Assembly (NCBI RefSeq): GCF_950023065.1
Contig: NC_088679.1
Coordinates: 12,834,001-12,898,000, forward strand
Origin: Planococcus citri
Lineage: Eukaryota; Arthropoda; Insecta; Hemiptera; Pseudococcidae
Direction of reading: 5' to 3'
DNA: 64,000 nucleotides
Below are positions 20,451 through 31,900 of the stretch, in pieces. Positions within the stretch are counted from its first letter, which is position 1. Each line of letters starts with the position of its first letter. The notes below the pieces were generated by a model, which was not told the DNA's origin, did not search any database, and saw only the letters and a list, made by a program, of their open reading frames with translations. The translations under genes were made by a program, and so were the position numbers.

Positions 20451-21514
20451 TGCCAATTTACACTTTTTTTGAATCATCATCATCATTGAACTTTGACCCA
20501 GTGAGCTGTTCAGCCCATCTGGGAGAATGTAGAAGAATTGCTCGCCGATGTATCATCAAGTCTTTTCTTCGGTCTTCCTCTACTCCTCCTGCCAGTTGGA
20601 GTGTACTCTTTGACTTTTCGAGGGGATCGTTCATCAGGCATTCTGTCAACGTGTTTTCGCCATTTCTTTCTGTAATCTTTCACTCATCTAATGATTGGCT
20701 CTGCTCCTAGCTCCTTCAGGATGTCTTCGTTCCTTTTCCCATCTCATCTAGTATATGCTGCTGTGGTTCCCATGAATCTCATTTCCGCTGCGGTTCTCAT
20801 TGTCCATGTTTCACTGCCATACAGCAGCATTGATCTTGCCAACATATTGTAGATTCTTATTCGAGTTTCGGCTCTGACTTTTCTTGGAGGTATGGCTCAG
20901 TTTATCGCTCCACTTACTCTGAAGAATTTATTGATCTTAAGTTGTGCAACAACCTCTCCTTCATATGATAGCTCACATCCGAGATATTTAAAGCTTTCAA
21001 CTTGTTCCACTGGCAGTCCATTTACAATGCTATTACTGCATATTGGCTCTTTCCCCTCAAAGGCCATCACCTTTGTTTTTGACGACGAGATTCTCATTCC
21101 GTACTTATCAGCTACTTTCTAAAGGTTGTACAATGTACATTTCTCTCTGCAAGTCATCTTTGTTGTCAGCAAAGGCCACCTGATCATCAGCAAACAGCTG
21201 GGTATTGACATGGGTGTCGTTGATGTCTAGCCCTTTTGGCTTGGTTTTCCGTCATTCTTTAATCATGTCATCAAAGTAGATGTTGAACAGACTACATGAC
21301 ATTGGGCATTCCTGTCTTACTCCTCTTCCTATCTTCTTTGCTTCCAACATGTTTCCAGATCTTACTCTTATTACATTATCCGTGTATATTTCTTCAATTA
21401 GGCGTACTATTTGTTTACTTCGATTTTCCTCAGGATTTCAAACAACTTCTTCCTTCATACTAGATCATACACCTCCAGATCAACAAAGCACATGTGGGTC
21501 TCTAGGTTATATTC

Positions 21515-21889
21515 TCATCTCTTCTCCATCAGCAGGTTTGTTGCATGTACTCCATCTACGCATGATCTTCCCTTTGGAAATCCATTTTGGCATTCCAATA
21601 TTATTGGCTCCGCATGGCTCTCGATTCTTCTCACTAGCATCTTTGCAAGTATTTTGTAAGCAGCATTTAGTAGGCTAATTCCACAGTAGTTTCCTGGGCC
21701 ATTTCGGTCTCCTTTTTTGAAGATGGGTATTACAATTGCAGCGCGGAAGTCTTCTGGTATGGTTGCACCTGATAGTATTTTATTGTAGAAAGCTAGCAGT
21801 CTCTTCTTAATGGTTATTGTGGCATTTTTGAATAAGTCTGTTGATAATTTATCACTGCCTAGGGCTTTTCCATTTCTGGAGCTTTTCAA
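21515..21889 (-). pseudogene. RT fingers domain segment of the 20.5-22.4 kb LINE
   Basis: An uninterrupted 124-codon segment carrying RT blocks 1-3: NGKALGSDKLSTDLFKN, IPEDFRAAIVIPIFKKGD, NYCGISLLNAAYKILAKMLV and ECQNGFPKGRSCVDGV. In intact LINEs this part of reverse transcriptase grips template and incoming nucleotide. It is bounded by a frameshift before the palm motifs, which lie at about 21130-21420 in another frame. Confidence 0.88.
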
Positions 21890-21991
21890 GGCTCCACCTA
21901 GCTCTTCCCAAGAGAATGGCTCATACTTGTTCTCCCCATGGTTTGCGACTTCAATTTCATTGTCAGGATCACTCCATAGGTTTGCATAGTA

Positions 21992-22414
21992 TTAAACCAT
22001 TTTTTCACAGTATGGTGGTGCAATGTTAGCTTTGTGTACCTCATCTTCCGATATTCTTTTGATTATTTTGTACACTTTTGGTTTCAGTTTATATGTGTCC
22101 CTCACCATGTTTGCCTCAAACCTTTTGTATTGTTTCAGTCGTGTTTCTCTTATCATCTTTTTTGTCTTGCGGCACTGTTCTTTGTAGCTTCCTTTGTCTT
22201 GTTCATTCTTTGAACTCATCCACTTCCGGAAAAGGTTTTGTTTCCTCTTCACTTTTCTTGATAGTTTGTCATTCCAGATTTTCAGCTTCTTGTGGTTTTG
22301 TCTACTTGATCTTTTTCCTAGTGCCTCCTCTGCTGCTCTCTGTACAATAGTTTTCAGGCATACCCACCCAGTATCTCCTCCATTTCCCAACATTTTGTTG
22401 AAAATTCGCACCAT
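21992..22414 (-). pseudogene. Pre-RT basic region of the LINE
   Basis: A 140-codon open segment with many Lys/Arg (KKLKIWNDKLSRKVKRKQ, KTKKMIRETRLKQYKRFE) ending just before the RT fingers. In this kind of element such a linker joins the endonuclease and RT. The upstream endonuclease is not found beyond 22414, so the copy is 5'-truncated or diverged there. Confidence 0.75.
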
Positions 22415-22449
22415 TCAAGAATTCTTGATCAATGAATCGAAAAAATACT

Positions 22450-23150
22450 CTTGATTTGGGCTATGACTGAGAGAGACTTGAAATGAGCTGTGGGCTAGGG
22501 AGCTCGCGAATATGAAGAGGAGGGTAGGCAGTAGCATTGGCCCATTTTTTATTTTAAAAATGTTCTTCCAAATAGTCCTTTTTATTGATTTTTGAGATTT
22601 TGTGCGACACTCCCTGTCTTAAGATAATCAATTTTTAATTTTTTATTCAAAAATTTCCAAATGAGCATCACTGAAATAATTACCTACATATAATTCTCAA
22701 AATTTTTAGATGATTCAAACCACCCCCCCTTCCTCCCTTATATCCAAAACCATATTTTCAATTCACAAAAATGTGGAAAATTTTTCAAAAATTCTCCATC
22801 GCGGTTTAGTTTGGGGAGAAACACGTGTTCTTCCCTTTTTAAATTTAATTTTCGAATTTTTAAAATTTTTTTTAAAGAATAAAAGTCAATTTTTGATTTT
22901 GAGGGAAGGCTATAACATACGAGTAATTGCAAATTTTGAAAATTTGGCTGCCATCCAGAATTAATCAGGTTCAAAACAATTCCAGGAAGTCTCATCTTAC
23001 TTATAAATGAACTAAAAAAGTTCAAAGTGACCACCCTGCTGTTGAAATGAAACGATTTAACTATTGTGGGCTATAAAATTCGAACTTTTAAATTTTTACA
23101 TCTTTTTTTCAGTTGTCGTTTAGTTTCAAAAATGATCTCAGTAACTCAGT
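22450..23150. other. AT-rich sequence, no gene
   Basis: AT-rich DNA with short overlapping frames on both strands. Phrases such as CAATTTTTGATTTTG and CCACCCCCCCTTCC are of the dispersed-repeat type found elsewhere. No gene is recognised. Confidence 0.4.
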
Positions 23151-24560
23151 TTTGTGTTTCTAGTCAAGTTGAATTTATCTCAGGTTATTATCCAGCGAGC
23201 AAATTTCAGAGCTCGTCATCGATTTGTTTTGCGGAACCAGGACACGATGCGAATTTCGGATGCTGTTAGGACCACTGTACCGCTCCGATCTCGTGCTCTG
23301 TTTTGCAGCACCTGCACGTACGCTATGCTGACGTGAGCACATAGTACATACAACATTTATATGTGTACCATAGATATACACTAGCCAGACAGAGTGGAGA
23401 GACTGGACCAGACGAGGCTTCTGCGTTAATCCCTTTCTTGCTTATATGAAATTCAGACGCCAAAATGTAAACATACTGATTTGTTTACGGTCGACGGAGC
23501 TTTTTGGTCATTACTCATTATGCCATTTAGGACGTTGGTAGGCAAGTTAAATGCGCGGAAAATGACTCATCGAATAGAATTACGGTTTTATGTAATGTAT
23601 TCTCTACGGTAGATTTTCACTATTCACTACCTGCTCATCTGTAATACGAGCACAATATTATAAATGTACGATGTATGTCCATACGTTCATGTATTCCAGC
23701 ATTTTACGAGTACTTTTTTACCTACTTACCCTTCCTTCCCTTCGTAAGCTGTACCTATCTGGCTCCTTATGCTTGATTCCCTTACGCTTGTGTAGCATAT
23801 TGATCCGGGTTATTGCTGAATAAGGCTTGTTGCACGTTTATATCATCGCAAGTACAAGTGAAGTACTACGATATACATATGTACTTCATATAAGTACTTT
23901 TGTTGTGTGTCTGCTTGCTTGCTGTTTTTATTTTCATTTTTTCTTCTTATTCAAAGATTTTTTTTACGATTCTTGTATCCTTCTTCGGCGCCTTCTCTAG
24001 GTAATATTATTCGCAAGCGAGATTTTATACCGCCTTACACATGGGTGTACTTGTACTTTACCATTATACGTACGAGTACATCTAATCGTAAGCGGAACAT
24101 GTGCTTTTAAAATATGAAATATTTAAAAAAAGAAAACACGAATTATACCGGTGAGTTATTACGGTCGGCGGCGCTTACGTTAGTGGCAACGTGTGTTATG
24201 TTTAGGATGATAGAGCAGGGTGTTTCGAAAGTTCATATGAAGCGAATGTCAAGAGATCGTCTGTGATTTACTGATAGAGTACTTGAAGTGTTAGATAACT
24301 CACGTAGGACGTGGCGAGGCGTCTAATGGTAATTTTTTTGTAGCATCGAAGTACTTATCGTTGAACGCTGTGCTCGAATTTTTGAAAACTGAGGATTTAT
24401 TTTTTTTATTGATACAACCTTGCACCTTTTTGCTCACTTTGTCTTTTTTTTTGTATGAAATAAGGAGGCATACAACATGGATTATCTCGTTAGCTGCTGA
24501 TGGTTTCAAAAATTCTTCATCAAAACATGTTGGGTCAAATGTTGAAGGTATTTGACCTCC
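23151..24560. other. Unique CpG-containing block, no gene recognised
   Basis: Higher-complexity DNA rich in TACGAG/CGTACG words without visible TE homology. Short frames on both strands lack known domains. Candidate unique intronic or regulatory DNA. Confidence 0.4.
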
Positions 24561-25320
24561 AAAATCTATTTTGAAATTTCGAAAATGATTATTTGCAAAA
24601 AAAAAAATTAAAATAGAAACTAAAACAGTTCAAAGTCCTCCCGGTCATGATTGCTAGTATCATTAGCGAATCAAAATACTTACAATTATCAATTACGAGT
24701 CAACAACTTATCTTGAAAATTTTCAAAAGGTCAACTTCTGAAAGACTATATTTTGGTCAATTTTTTCCAAACAACAAAATCCGACTTTGAAATGATCGAA
24801 ATCGAATATAAAAAAAACAAATGATTGAAAAATCGATTTTTAACAGATCGATTAACGTAATTTCGGTCAATTTTTACTAAACAAAAATAAAAATCGAACG
24901 AAACAGTACAAACAATTGATAATTTCGAAAATTTAGATTCAGCGAGTCAAAATGTTCCAATTTTCACTTCGAAATCCGTAATTTTTCACGATAAATGTCC
25001 AAAAATAAACGATTTCCAAACCCCCTCCCCGAAAATCCATTCTGAATAAAACCTTCATCAAAATTTTCAATTTTTTCCAAAAATTTCAAATTGCTTTGAA
25101 AAGGTTAAAATGAACTTCAGGACTTATAAGTTTGGTTTGTACTTATTTGTGACACTTTCACGGTCGTTTTATGGGTGGTCAAAAAGTGCATTTTTAAAAA
25201 TATTTTAGAGCCTCCAGAGCGACCAGCTCGTTGAAAGCTCCAGAATGTTTTGAAACCAGTACCAATTTTCAAACTTTGAACTCTCGCGGGCAGAAGGGAG
25301 GGGGTTTGAACATGAGCCTA
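24561..25320. other. AT-rich sequence, no gene
   Basis: Repeated AATCGAT/TTTTTCCAAACAA-type phrases. A short CTGGAG-family trace (GAGCCTCCAGAGCGACCAG near 25206, then AGCTCCAGAATG) ends the stretch. Nothing coding. Confidence 0.4.
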
Positions 25321-25329
25321 CAGGGTGTC

Positions 25330-25640
25330 TAACCAGTGGTGAAAGTGGTGAAATACTAGTGAATTCAGTCAAAAACGTACCTATAAATGAAAATACTTTA
25401 TATACAAATTTTCTTCCAATTCCATTTTTTGAAAATATTTTCCTGTGAAAAATTTGACGTTCTTAATTTTTTTATGCATGTAGGGAGGGAGAGAGGGGGA
25501 TCGAATGGAGAGCTTTCTGAAAATGTAGCTGAAAAAGTAGTCATTTTTTCTACAAAAAAATCCGTTACTGGATTTAGGGAGGGGGGGGGGGTCAGTTTGA
25601 CAAATTTCATGACACTTTCTGCAGCTAAAGTTTTGACAAA
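25330..25640. repeat. Dispersed repeat family C, copy 1
   Basis: GTGGTGAAATACTAGTGAAT, AAAATACTTTATATAC, CAAATTTTCTTCCAATTCC, CCTGTGAAAAATTTGA, a G-rich run, then TGGAGAGCTTTCTGAAAA. The same ordered blocks occur at 26620-26920, and the last part at 37025-37120. Overlapping frames on both strands are repeat-derived. Non-coding. Confidence 0.7.
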
Positions 25641-25994
25641 TCATCATTCAATTTTGAGAATTTCCGACTAATTCTTGGTATTTTTCAATAATCTATGTTT
25701 TTAAGCAATCTGTGCAAAATTTTACCCAAATGAGAGATTTTCTCAAATGTTTGTCGTTTTTTGATGGTCTATCAATTATTGATATTTTTTGAGTGATTTA
25801 CACAATCAATTGTATAATTTTTACATGATACCTACTCGTACTTTATTTGTGAATATTCATTTCTGGCTCTTTATTAAACGTCGAGATGGTCAGGATTTTT
25901 GCATTTGGTCTACGACCATTATTTTTTCATATATCTGTTGACTGATCAATAATTCTATATCTGACTAATCCACCTTAATTTTTCTTTGTTTCAG

Positions 25995-26052
25995 GTGAGT
26001 ACAATTTCCTTCCAAAAATGATAGAATGTGAGCTCGCGTACGAGAATAAGAC
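25995..26052 (+). other. Candidate recursive splice site and 58-nt recursive exon
   Basis: A pyrimidine-rich run (TTTTTCTTTGTTTCAG) ends at 25994 and is joined directly to GTGAGT at 25995, so the acceptor site regenerates a donor: the form of a recursive splice site. A good branch-point match, CTGACTAAT (25961-25969), lies about 27 nt upstream. A second donor, AC/GTGAGTAA, starts at 26053, so the 58 nt between could be used as an exon. Only one frame is open through it, giving EYNFLPKMIECELAYENKT when read from the third base. The 58-nt length is not a multiple of three, so inclusion would shift frame. The motif is seen; the function is inferred. Confidence 0.5.
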
Positions 26053-26159
26053 GTGAGTAATTTTATAATCCTTATGAGAAAAGTTACGTATGTCACTTCT
26101 ACATACACCTGTGACCTTTTATTTTCAATGGTGATCTGATCTTCCGAATACGAATTTGG

Positions 26160-26440
26160 AAACAGTAGATCAAATTTTTGAGTTCACAAACGATTTTGAT
26201 TTTTAATGAATTTTTAAAAAATCAAACTTGGGTCAAAAATGAGAAAAAAAAAACAAAATTTTACCAATTAAGCCCAAGAGAGCTGAAATTTGGTGTGTGC
26301 TCTGTTTTCGACCCTCCAAATCGATTGGAAACGGTTTCGAATCATTTTGAGTGGTAATTCTGGAGCATCCTAGCAGATTTTTGAAAATTGAAATTTCTAC
26401 AACATGCATTTTACCCAATTGAGTTGTTGAAATGACATTT
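26160..26440. repeat. Dispersed repeat (TTTTACCAATT/CTGGAG family), copy
   Basis: CAAAATTTTACCAATTAAGC, GAGCTGAAATTTGGTG, CTGTTTTCGACCCTCC, AAATCGATTGGAAACGG, TTCTGGAGCATCC, AGCAGATTTTTGAAAATTG match in order both arms of the 58.4-59.7 kb palindrome. Non-coding. Confidence 0.75.
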
Positions 26441-26579
26441 TCTTAGTACTCCATTATTAATATTCTGAATCGATCGGAGGTTGTTTCGGGCTGTTTTGGA
26501 GCCTTCGGGTATCGTTAATTTTAGAAATTTCGGATTTTTTCTAAAAAATGGTCTAAAAAACCGTCCAAATTAACTTTAG

Positions 26580-26920
26580 CGTAATTTTTTTTTCAAGTAG
26601 TGATTTTAAAAATGGGTAATGAGAGTAGTGAAAAAGTAGTGAATTTAGTCAAAAAGGTAGTAAAAAAACAAAAAAATTCTAACGTACAATAAAAACCTTC
26701 AAATTATTGAAAAAATTGACTGAAATTAAGAAAAATACTTTATGTGTACTAACAAATTTTCTTTCAAAATTTTCCTGTGAAAAATTTGATTTTGTTAATG
26801 TTTTTTTGTGTGTGTTGTGGGGAGGGGGGGTTGAGTGGAGAGCTTTCTAAAAAAATTGGTTAAAGACAGGTAGGTAATGAAAAAAGTTGTGATTTTTTCA
26901 AAAAAAATTCTGATAAAAAA
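26580..26920. repeat. Dispersed repeat family C, copy 2
   Basis: GAATTTAGTCAAAAAGG, AAAATACTTTATGTGTAC, CAAATTTTCTTTCAAAAT, CCTGTGAAAAATTTGA, a G run and GTGGAGAGCTTTCTAAAA follow the order of 25330-25640. The 26-kb copy carries an extra stretch between the first blocks. Non-coding. Confidence 0.7.
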
Positions 26921-27700
26921 CCATGGTCTAAAAATTGGAAATTATTATCCTATGTACTTGAATGAATACCAAAAAAAAGACGTTTTGTTGAGATCATTTG
27001 ATCCTTCGGTAGGTTTCGAAATGGTTGGAGGGAATAGTTTGAAATGAAGTAAATATTCACATTGATTCATTTTGTTTGAAAAAAAAAAAAAACTATGATA
27101 AAAAATTGAAACATATTGCTCGAAAAACTGTTTTTTGAAAATTTAAATATGTCAAGAATCCAAAAATGAACTGGGTCAACTAAAATTTTGGTTACAGGGG
27201 GTCTTCAGACATGATTTTCTGATCCACCTTGATTTCGTTCAAATCTGATAATGTCAGTTCAAAAGCTTCACTTGTTGGAACATTCTGAGTTCAATCAGTA
27301 CTCGAGGTTATTTTCGACTACATTTCATTTTTCACGTGGTGGTTAAATTTGGGCTACAATCCAGTGTTTTTTCTGTGTGAATATATTCTCAAAAAGTTTG
27401 AAATTTTCCATGCATTTTTCAAAAAAAAAAAAAAAAGCCTTTCAAGAGAAGATTAAGTAATAGAAAAGATTGAAGTTATCTCGAATTGTTTAATCTCTTT
27501 TTGTAAGACCTATCTTCTTTAAATACTTAATCGAAAATTGATAATTCTGAACTTGGATTTTCTGGCTGGGAGGGGGGGGGTTGCTTGAATATGAACTCAA
27601 AGAGCTTAAATTTTTTCTCCATTACTTCAAAGGTCATTTGACAATAGTTTTAGCTTTGAGCCCATCATCAAACTTAGAGTACATAAAAATGACCAAAAAT
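26921..27700. repeat. AT-rich DNA with a family B fragment
   Basis: 27120-27290 carries AAATTTAAATATGTCAAG, GAACTGGGTCAACTAAAAT, GGGGGTCTTCAGACATG, TTCGTTCAAATCTGATAAT, AGTTCAAAAGC, matching 17440-17578 and 18420-18590. The rest is AT-rich with poly-A runs and a G run at about 27571. No gene. Confidence 0.5.
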
Positions 27701-30480
27701 AGACCCATCTTTGGCAGATACCTTTTATAAACACTCTGTACCGGTAAAATGCGGAGCAATTTAGCGATGGGCCACTTAAGAAGGCAGCGATTTACGCATA
27801 GAGTGTATTTTATACATATTGGGACGAGAATATAGGTAGTTAGTCAGTTATACACGCGTGTGTATAACGTGTATTGCCAAACATTTAATTATAAAGCAAT
27901 ATAATTCGAAGGCGCGTTAAGTAAAATTAATCCATTAAGCTCTCACGCGTATATAAATATTAAGAGATAAGAGGACGACTCGCATCAAGATACGCTGGGC
28001 GTATTTGTATAGAGTAGTTTAGGTATGTATTAGGTAGATGTACTTACAAGTACATCTGCGTTTACTATTAGTTGTATATTTGTTCGAAAAGGGGAAAAAA
28101 AGTCGAACAGCCAGAAATACCTACCGAGTAGGCTGCCTCATCGTCGTAGATTTTTCTGTTTAGGTTTTTCGTAAAATAATACCCTTAATGGTTACGTACC
28201 TACTATAATTTGTGCGAAAAAAAAGAAAAGACCCAACAGAGAGAGAGAGACAGATAGATGAAAGTATACAGTAAGAAACGAGAGAAGAGAAACAGTACCT
28301 ATACATAATGATGGTACAAAAAAGAAATGAAACCAGCCACAGGAGGGAGCGAGAGCGAGAGCAGCAGAAGGGGGGAGGGGAAACGCACAACGAAATTTCC
28401 AAGTTTTCGCGCAAAATCTGAAACGTGTCGAGGTATTTGACACGTAATGGCTTTCATAGCTGTTTACTACTTTCAAGTACTTTATGTGTTATTATACGGT
28501 GTTCTAATGAAACAGCCGTATGTATTCGTGTGTCTGCTTCGGTTATGGTGTTTGTGTGTTTGTAATATTAATTACATCGCCGTAAGCGGTCTAATTGCCC
28601 TCAAACACGCATTTAACCTTCGTCGTAGTCGATATTATTAGTTTAATTACACAATCGTTGTTGGTTCTAACTTAACGACGTTTCATTTTAGAAACTGTGT
28701 GCTCAAGCAACGCCCTATTAATCACTATACGTTACGTACCTCGATCCCCCGACTCACCAACCCCCTCGAATTCAGCCCCCCATATCGTCCCCTTTGATGT
28801 TTGTCTGCCCCTTACGACGATGTAGCTGACGACCGAATATATTGTGTTTGTACAGGTTACCTGAATTATTTTCTAGCCTGTTTTTGAAAAAAAAAACAAC
28901 AACAAATAGCACGTTGGAAAATCAAACGTATAGCACGGTTCTGCCGTGTCTGCTTTCCTGTCCCCTAAAATAATGTGACAAAATAAAAAAAAAACACAAA
29001 AAACATCATCGTGTAACCAGCAAATACCATGGTTTGGTAAACAATACGAGTATCAAAGCGTTTGACATGATGATAGTGTATTACTGAAAATAAAAAAAAA
29101 TTATACAGCGTTGTCAAATCTATACCAATACAGAGAGGTCTGGTTTACGCCTGTGTCGAGGAAATGAGGAAATACCTCTACCTATGGGACATATAGCCAG
29201 ATTTTTTTATTCAGCTTGGGTCAAATTCCTACGTATACCATATACTCGTGTAATTAGCCACTCTGTGTATCTGCCTGTATAGCTGTACGACCTACGTTTA
29301 CGTAGGATATCGATGTGTAGGAAAAACCTGCCTCGCTCGTAGGGCTACGTCGAGTTTAATGAAGAAAAAGAAATTTCCCAGCCAAGTTTTTTTTCCCTCG
29401 CTGACTGCGATATTCTTCAAAGTCCTTTTAAAGCTCTCTCGCCTTTGAAAGAGTAATTTAAGCCTTTTCAAAAAAAAAGGCCTACCGAGTTGAAAATTTC
29501 ATCGCGAAGAATTAAATTTTTACTCGTAGAAAATTCTTCGCATCGGGTGGAAATTTTTTTCCCCTGGTCGACGAACTCTCAAACGCTAGGTATTGTTGGT
29601 GCTTTTTTTTCTCCTACGAAAGAATTAAGATCCTGTAGATGAAAGGATTTTTTTAAGGATTGCCGAGACCGTTGATGAGAAAAAGATAAGGTGAAGGTAA
29701 TTTCGAGTTGGAAAAAGTTTCGCCAAGACCTTGGGATAATTTATCCGAAATGAGCTCCACTCTCTGGTATCACGTGTTTCGACAATTTAAACAAAATTAA
29801 ATTCTCGTTTCGTTAAAACGTACCTAAAAGCTGGGCTACGAGAGGATGGCGAAATTTTTAAATCGAGTATTTGGAAAATTTAAAGAGTTTGCAAACTATC
29901 GCCGGCGTATTAATATTTAGGCGTGTTTTTGAGTTGTTCTTTTTTTTTTCGTGTGGGTATAATTTCTTGGTATAAATATAGGTAGGTAGAGGTACCTTCA
30001 AGAACAGCGCTGTTTTCGTTTTTGACGAGAATATCTCTCCTGTACCCCTCCCCTTCGACATCGGATCTTTTCTATTATAATTCAGTTTCGCATCTCCATC
30101 AACACTATATGAAGGAACAATCTTATATATATAGGTATTCGTATTCGAGTAAAGATTTATCGTTAGGAAATCCAATATCAGAAGACTTTACACCCCTATT
30201 CTTGAGGAAATTTTCTCCTTAAATGTGGCGTTTAGGCAAAACTTGCACATGACCTTTTTTGTATTATAGAATTACGCGTGATACGGACGGGCGACGACGG
30301 CTACTACCTTATACTACACCGTATATACTTCGTATACAAGACCCGGTAGTTCAATTTCCGGTCTACAGAGTTTCACGCGCGGCCCTATCAAACATTAAGG
30401 GTAGTTGGACACTTTGTACGCACCCTTATATAGTACAAGCAGAAAATACCCGTCCTTCGGACGGGTGGAGCTGCATTTTT
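27701..30480. other. Long unique block without recognised gene
   Basis: About 2.8 kb of comparatively CpG-rich, largely non-repetitive DNA with a purine-rich GAGAGA tract (28233-28275). Frames up to 105 codons exist on both strands, none with a recognised domain or paired splice sites that I can defend. It ends with a perfect hairpin at 30448-30466. A candidate for conserved non-coding or undetected exonic sequence. Confidence 0.4.
30448..30466. other. GC-rich perfect hairpin with CTTCG loop
   Basis: ACCCGTCCTTCGGACGGGT forms an 8-bp stem, or 7 bp with a CUUCG-type loop that is unusually stable in RNA. It sits about 20 bp before the start of dispersed family A copy 2. It could be the structured end of a mobile element (for example a Helitron-like 3' hairpin, though no CTRR end follows) or part of a transcript. 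Unassigned. Confidence 0.5.
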
Positions 30481-30489
30481 TAAAATTCA

Positions 30490-30928
30490 TTTGAGTAAAT
30501 AAAAAATTTTTTGGTAATTGTTGTCGTATTTCACCTAATGTGGTTAATGACACTAATGCCCCTCCAAAAAAAAGACCTTTCTGTAATTTTAGCCTTTGAC
30601 CCTCTCCACTTCAGGGGTCAGCTATAGTTCCTGAAAGTACTTCATTCCTCAAGTTTTAATTCTGAATGTCTGAACTAAGTATATTAGAACAGTTTCCAGG
30701 CTGAAAAATTGAAAATTCACCATAACCTACCTACAAAATTTGACACGTTGTGAATCATCTAGTTAGTTTGAGCTCAAAAACTTGCGAAATATCAAAAATT
30801 TTACTCCCCCGGCCTTTTTTCCAAAGTAGGCACTCCGGAATAGACATATTTTTTGAACAAAAAATTGCTAAAAATGATAAAATTGATCAATTATCCGTTT
30901 TTAATTCTTTTTTTCATTTTCATTCTTA
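30490..30928 (+). repeat. Dispersed family A, copy 2
   Basis: AATAAAAAATTTTTTGGTAA, AATGCCCCTCCAAAAAAAA, GACCTTTCTGTAATTTTAG, TTAGAACAGTTTCCAGGCTG, GTGAATCATCTAGTTAG, TTTGAGCTCAAAAACTTGCG. It is the least interrupted copy and gives the order of blocks used to recognise the others. Non-coding. Confidence 0.8.
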
Positions 30929-31090
30929 GTTTGAGCTCAAAAACTTGCGAAATATCAAAAATTTTACTCCCCCGGCCTTTTTTCCAAAGTGGGCACTCCG
31001 GAATAGACATATTTTTTGAACAAAAAATTGCTAAAAATGATAAAATTGGTCAATTATCCGTTTTTAATTCTTTTTTTCATTTTCATTCTT
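30766..31090 (+). repeat. 163-bp tandem duplication, near-identical
   Basis: GTTTGAGCTCAAAAACTTGC begins at 30766 and again at 30929; the following 163 bases repeat with only a few differences (GTAGGC/GTGGGC and ATTGATCAATT/ATTGGTCAATT). The identity suggests a recent local duplication of the 3' part of the family A copy. A short plus frame reads across both units and is repeat-derived. Confidence 0.9.
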
Positions 31091-31139
31091 CGAAGTTTGA
31101 AATTTTTATTGAAGAGATCTAGAGCAGTTTTTGCTTATT

Positions 31140-31430
31140 TACATATGAATGAATAAAAAATTGTTTGGTAATTATCTTATTTCACATTCCACCTGATGTA
31201 GGTAATGACAGTAATGCCCCTTCAAAAAAAAAGACCTTTCTGTAATTTTCAACTTGAACTCTCCCCACTCCAGGGTCAACTCTAGTTTCTGAACGTTTCC
31301 CATTCCTCATAGCTTTATCTCCAAACATCGCTGAACCATTAGAACAGTTTCCAAACTGAAAAATGGAAAACTTAAGTACGTGCATAAAATCTGACATTGT
31401 GAATCATCTACGCAGGTAGGTACCTAGTAA
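31140..31430 (+). repeat. Dispersed family A, copy 3
   Basis: GAATAAAAAATTGTTTGGTA, CCACCTGATGTAGGTAATGA, AATGCCCCTTCAAAAAAAAA, GACCTTTCTGTAATTTTCAA, TTAGAACAGTTTCCAAACTG, TTGTGAATCATCTACG follow copy 2 in order, about 650 bp downstream. Non-coding. Confidence 0.8.
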
Positions 31431-31734
31431 GTTTTTGGCTACAAATGAGAAAATCAATAAATTACTCTTTTTATTTTATTTTTTTCATTTTCATTATCAG
31501 TGATTTTTGGATAGTGGCATTTTTCAGACACAGGCCAACTTATTATTTTTTGAAGTTCGAAATTTTCACCCCTCCCCCCAATCACAGTCACTTAAGGTAC
31601 AAAAGGTCAAAAATGGTCACATAAGATCACGACCGTCTTGAAAAATGCGGTCATAATCATGATGGCCTAATATGATTCTTTTTTCTTGTGCATTGGGTCC
31701 ACTGCTCTTTTTGATTTTTTTTTTTTTTTAAATC

Positions 31735-31900
31735 GAATTCAAAATTTCAAAAAAATGACCTTTCTGTTATTTAAACCTTTGACCATCCCCACTTTAGTAG
31801 TTCATAAAAGTACTCCATTCCTCAAGTTTCATCTCTGAACGTGTGAACTATTATATAGAACAGTTTCCAGACTAAAAAATTGAATTTTATCCGATTTTGT
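31735..31900 (+). repeat. Dispersed family A, copy 4 (partial)
   Basis: ATTTCAAAAAAATGACCTTT, CTGTTATTTAAACCTTTGAC, CATTCCTCAAGTTTCATCTC, TAGAACAGTTTCCAGAC give the middle part of family A only. With copies 2 and 3 it forms a cluster of degraded direct repeats over about 1.4 kb. Confidence 0.7.

Larger units (their letters stand above)
20458..22414 (-). mobile_element. LINE (non-LTR retrotransposon), RT domain and C-terminus, degraded
   Basis: From 22414 down to 20458 the reverse strand gives a Lys/Arg-rich region before RT (KRKQNLFRKWMSSK), RT fingers (KALGSDKLSTDLF, IPIFKKGDRNGPGNYCGISL, YKILAKMLVRRI, QNGFPKGRSC), palm (GRGVRQECPMS..LFNIYF), the catalytic box FADDQVAFAD, then KTKVMAF, SFKYLGCELSY, and a C-terminal LLYGSETWT...EMRFMG block. 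It ends in an RNA-tail-like (ATG)n run near 20475-20485. This is the usual layout of an arthropod endonuclease-RT LINE 3' part; the endonuclease is missing. Several in-frame stops and frameshifts split it. Clade (RTE-, CR1- or R1-like) is not decided. Frames on the plus strand here are shadows. Confidence 0.92.
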
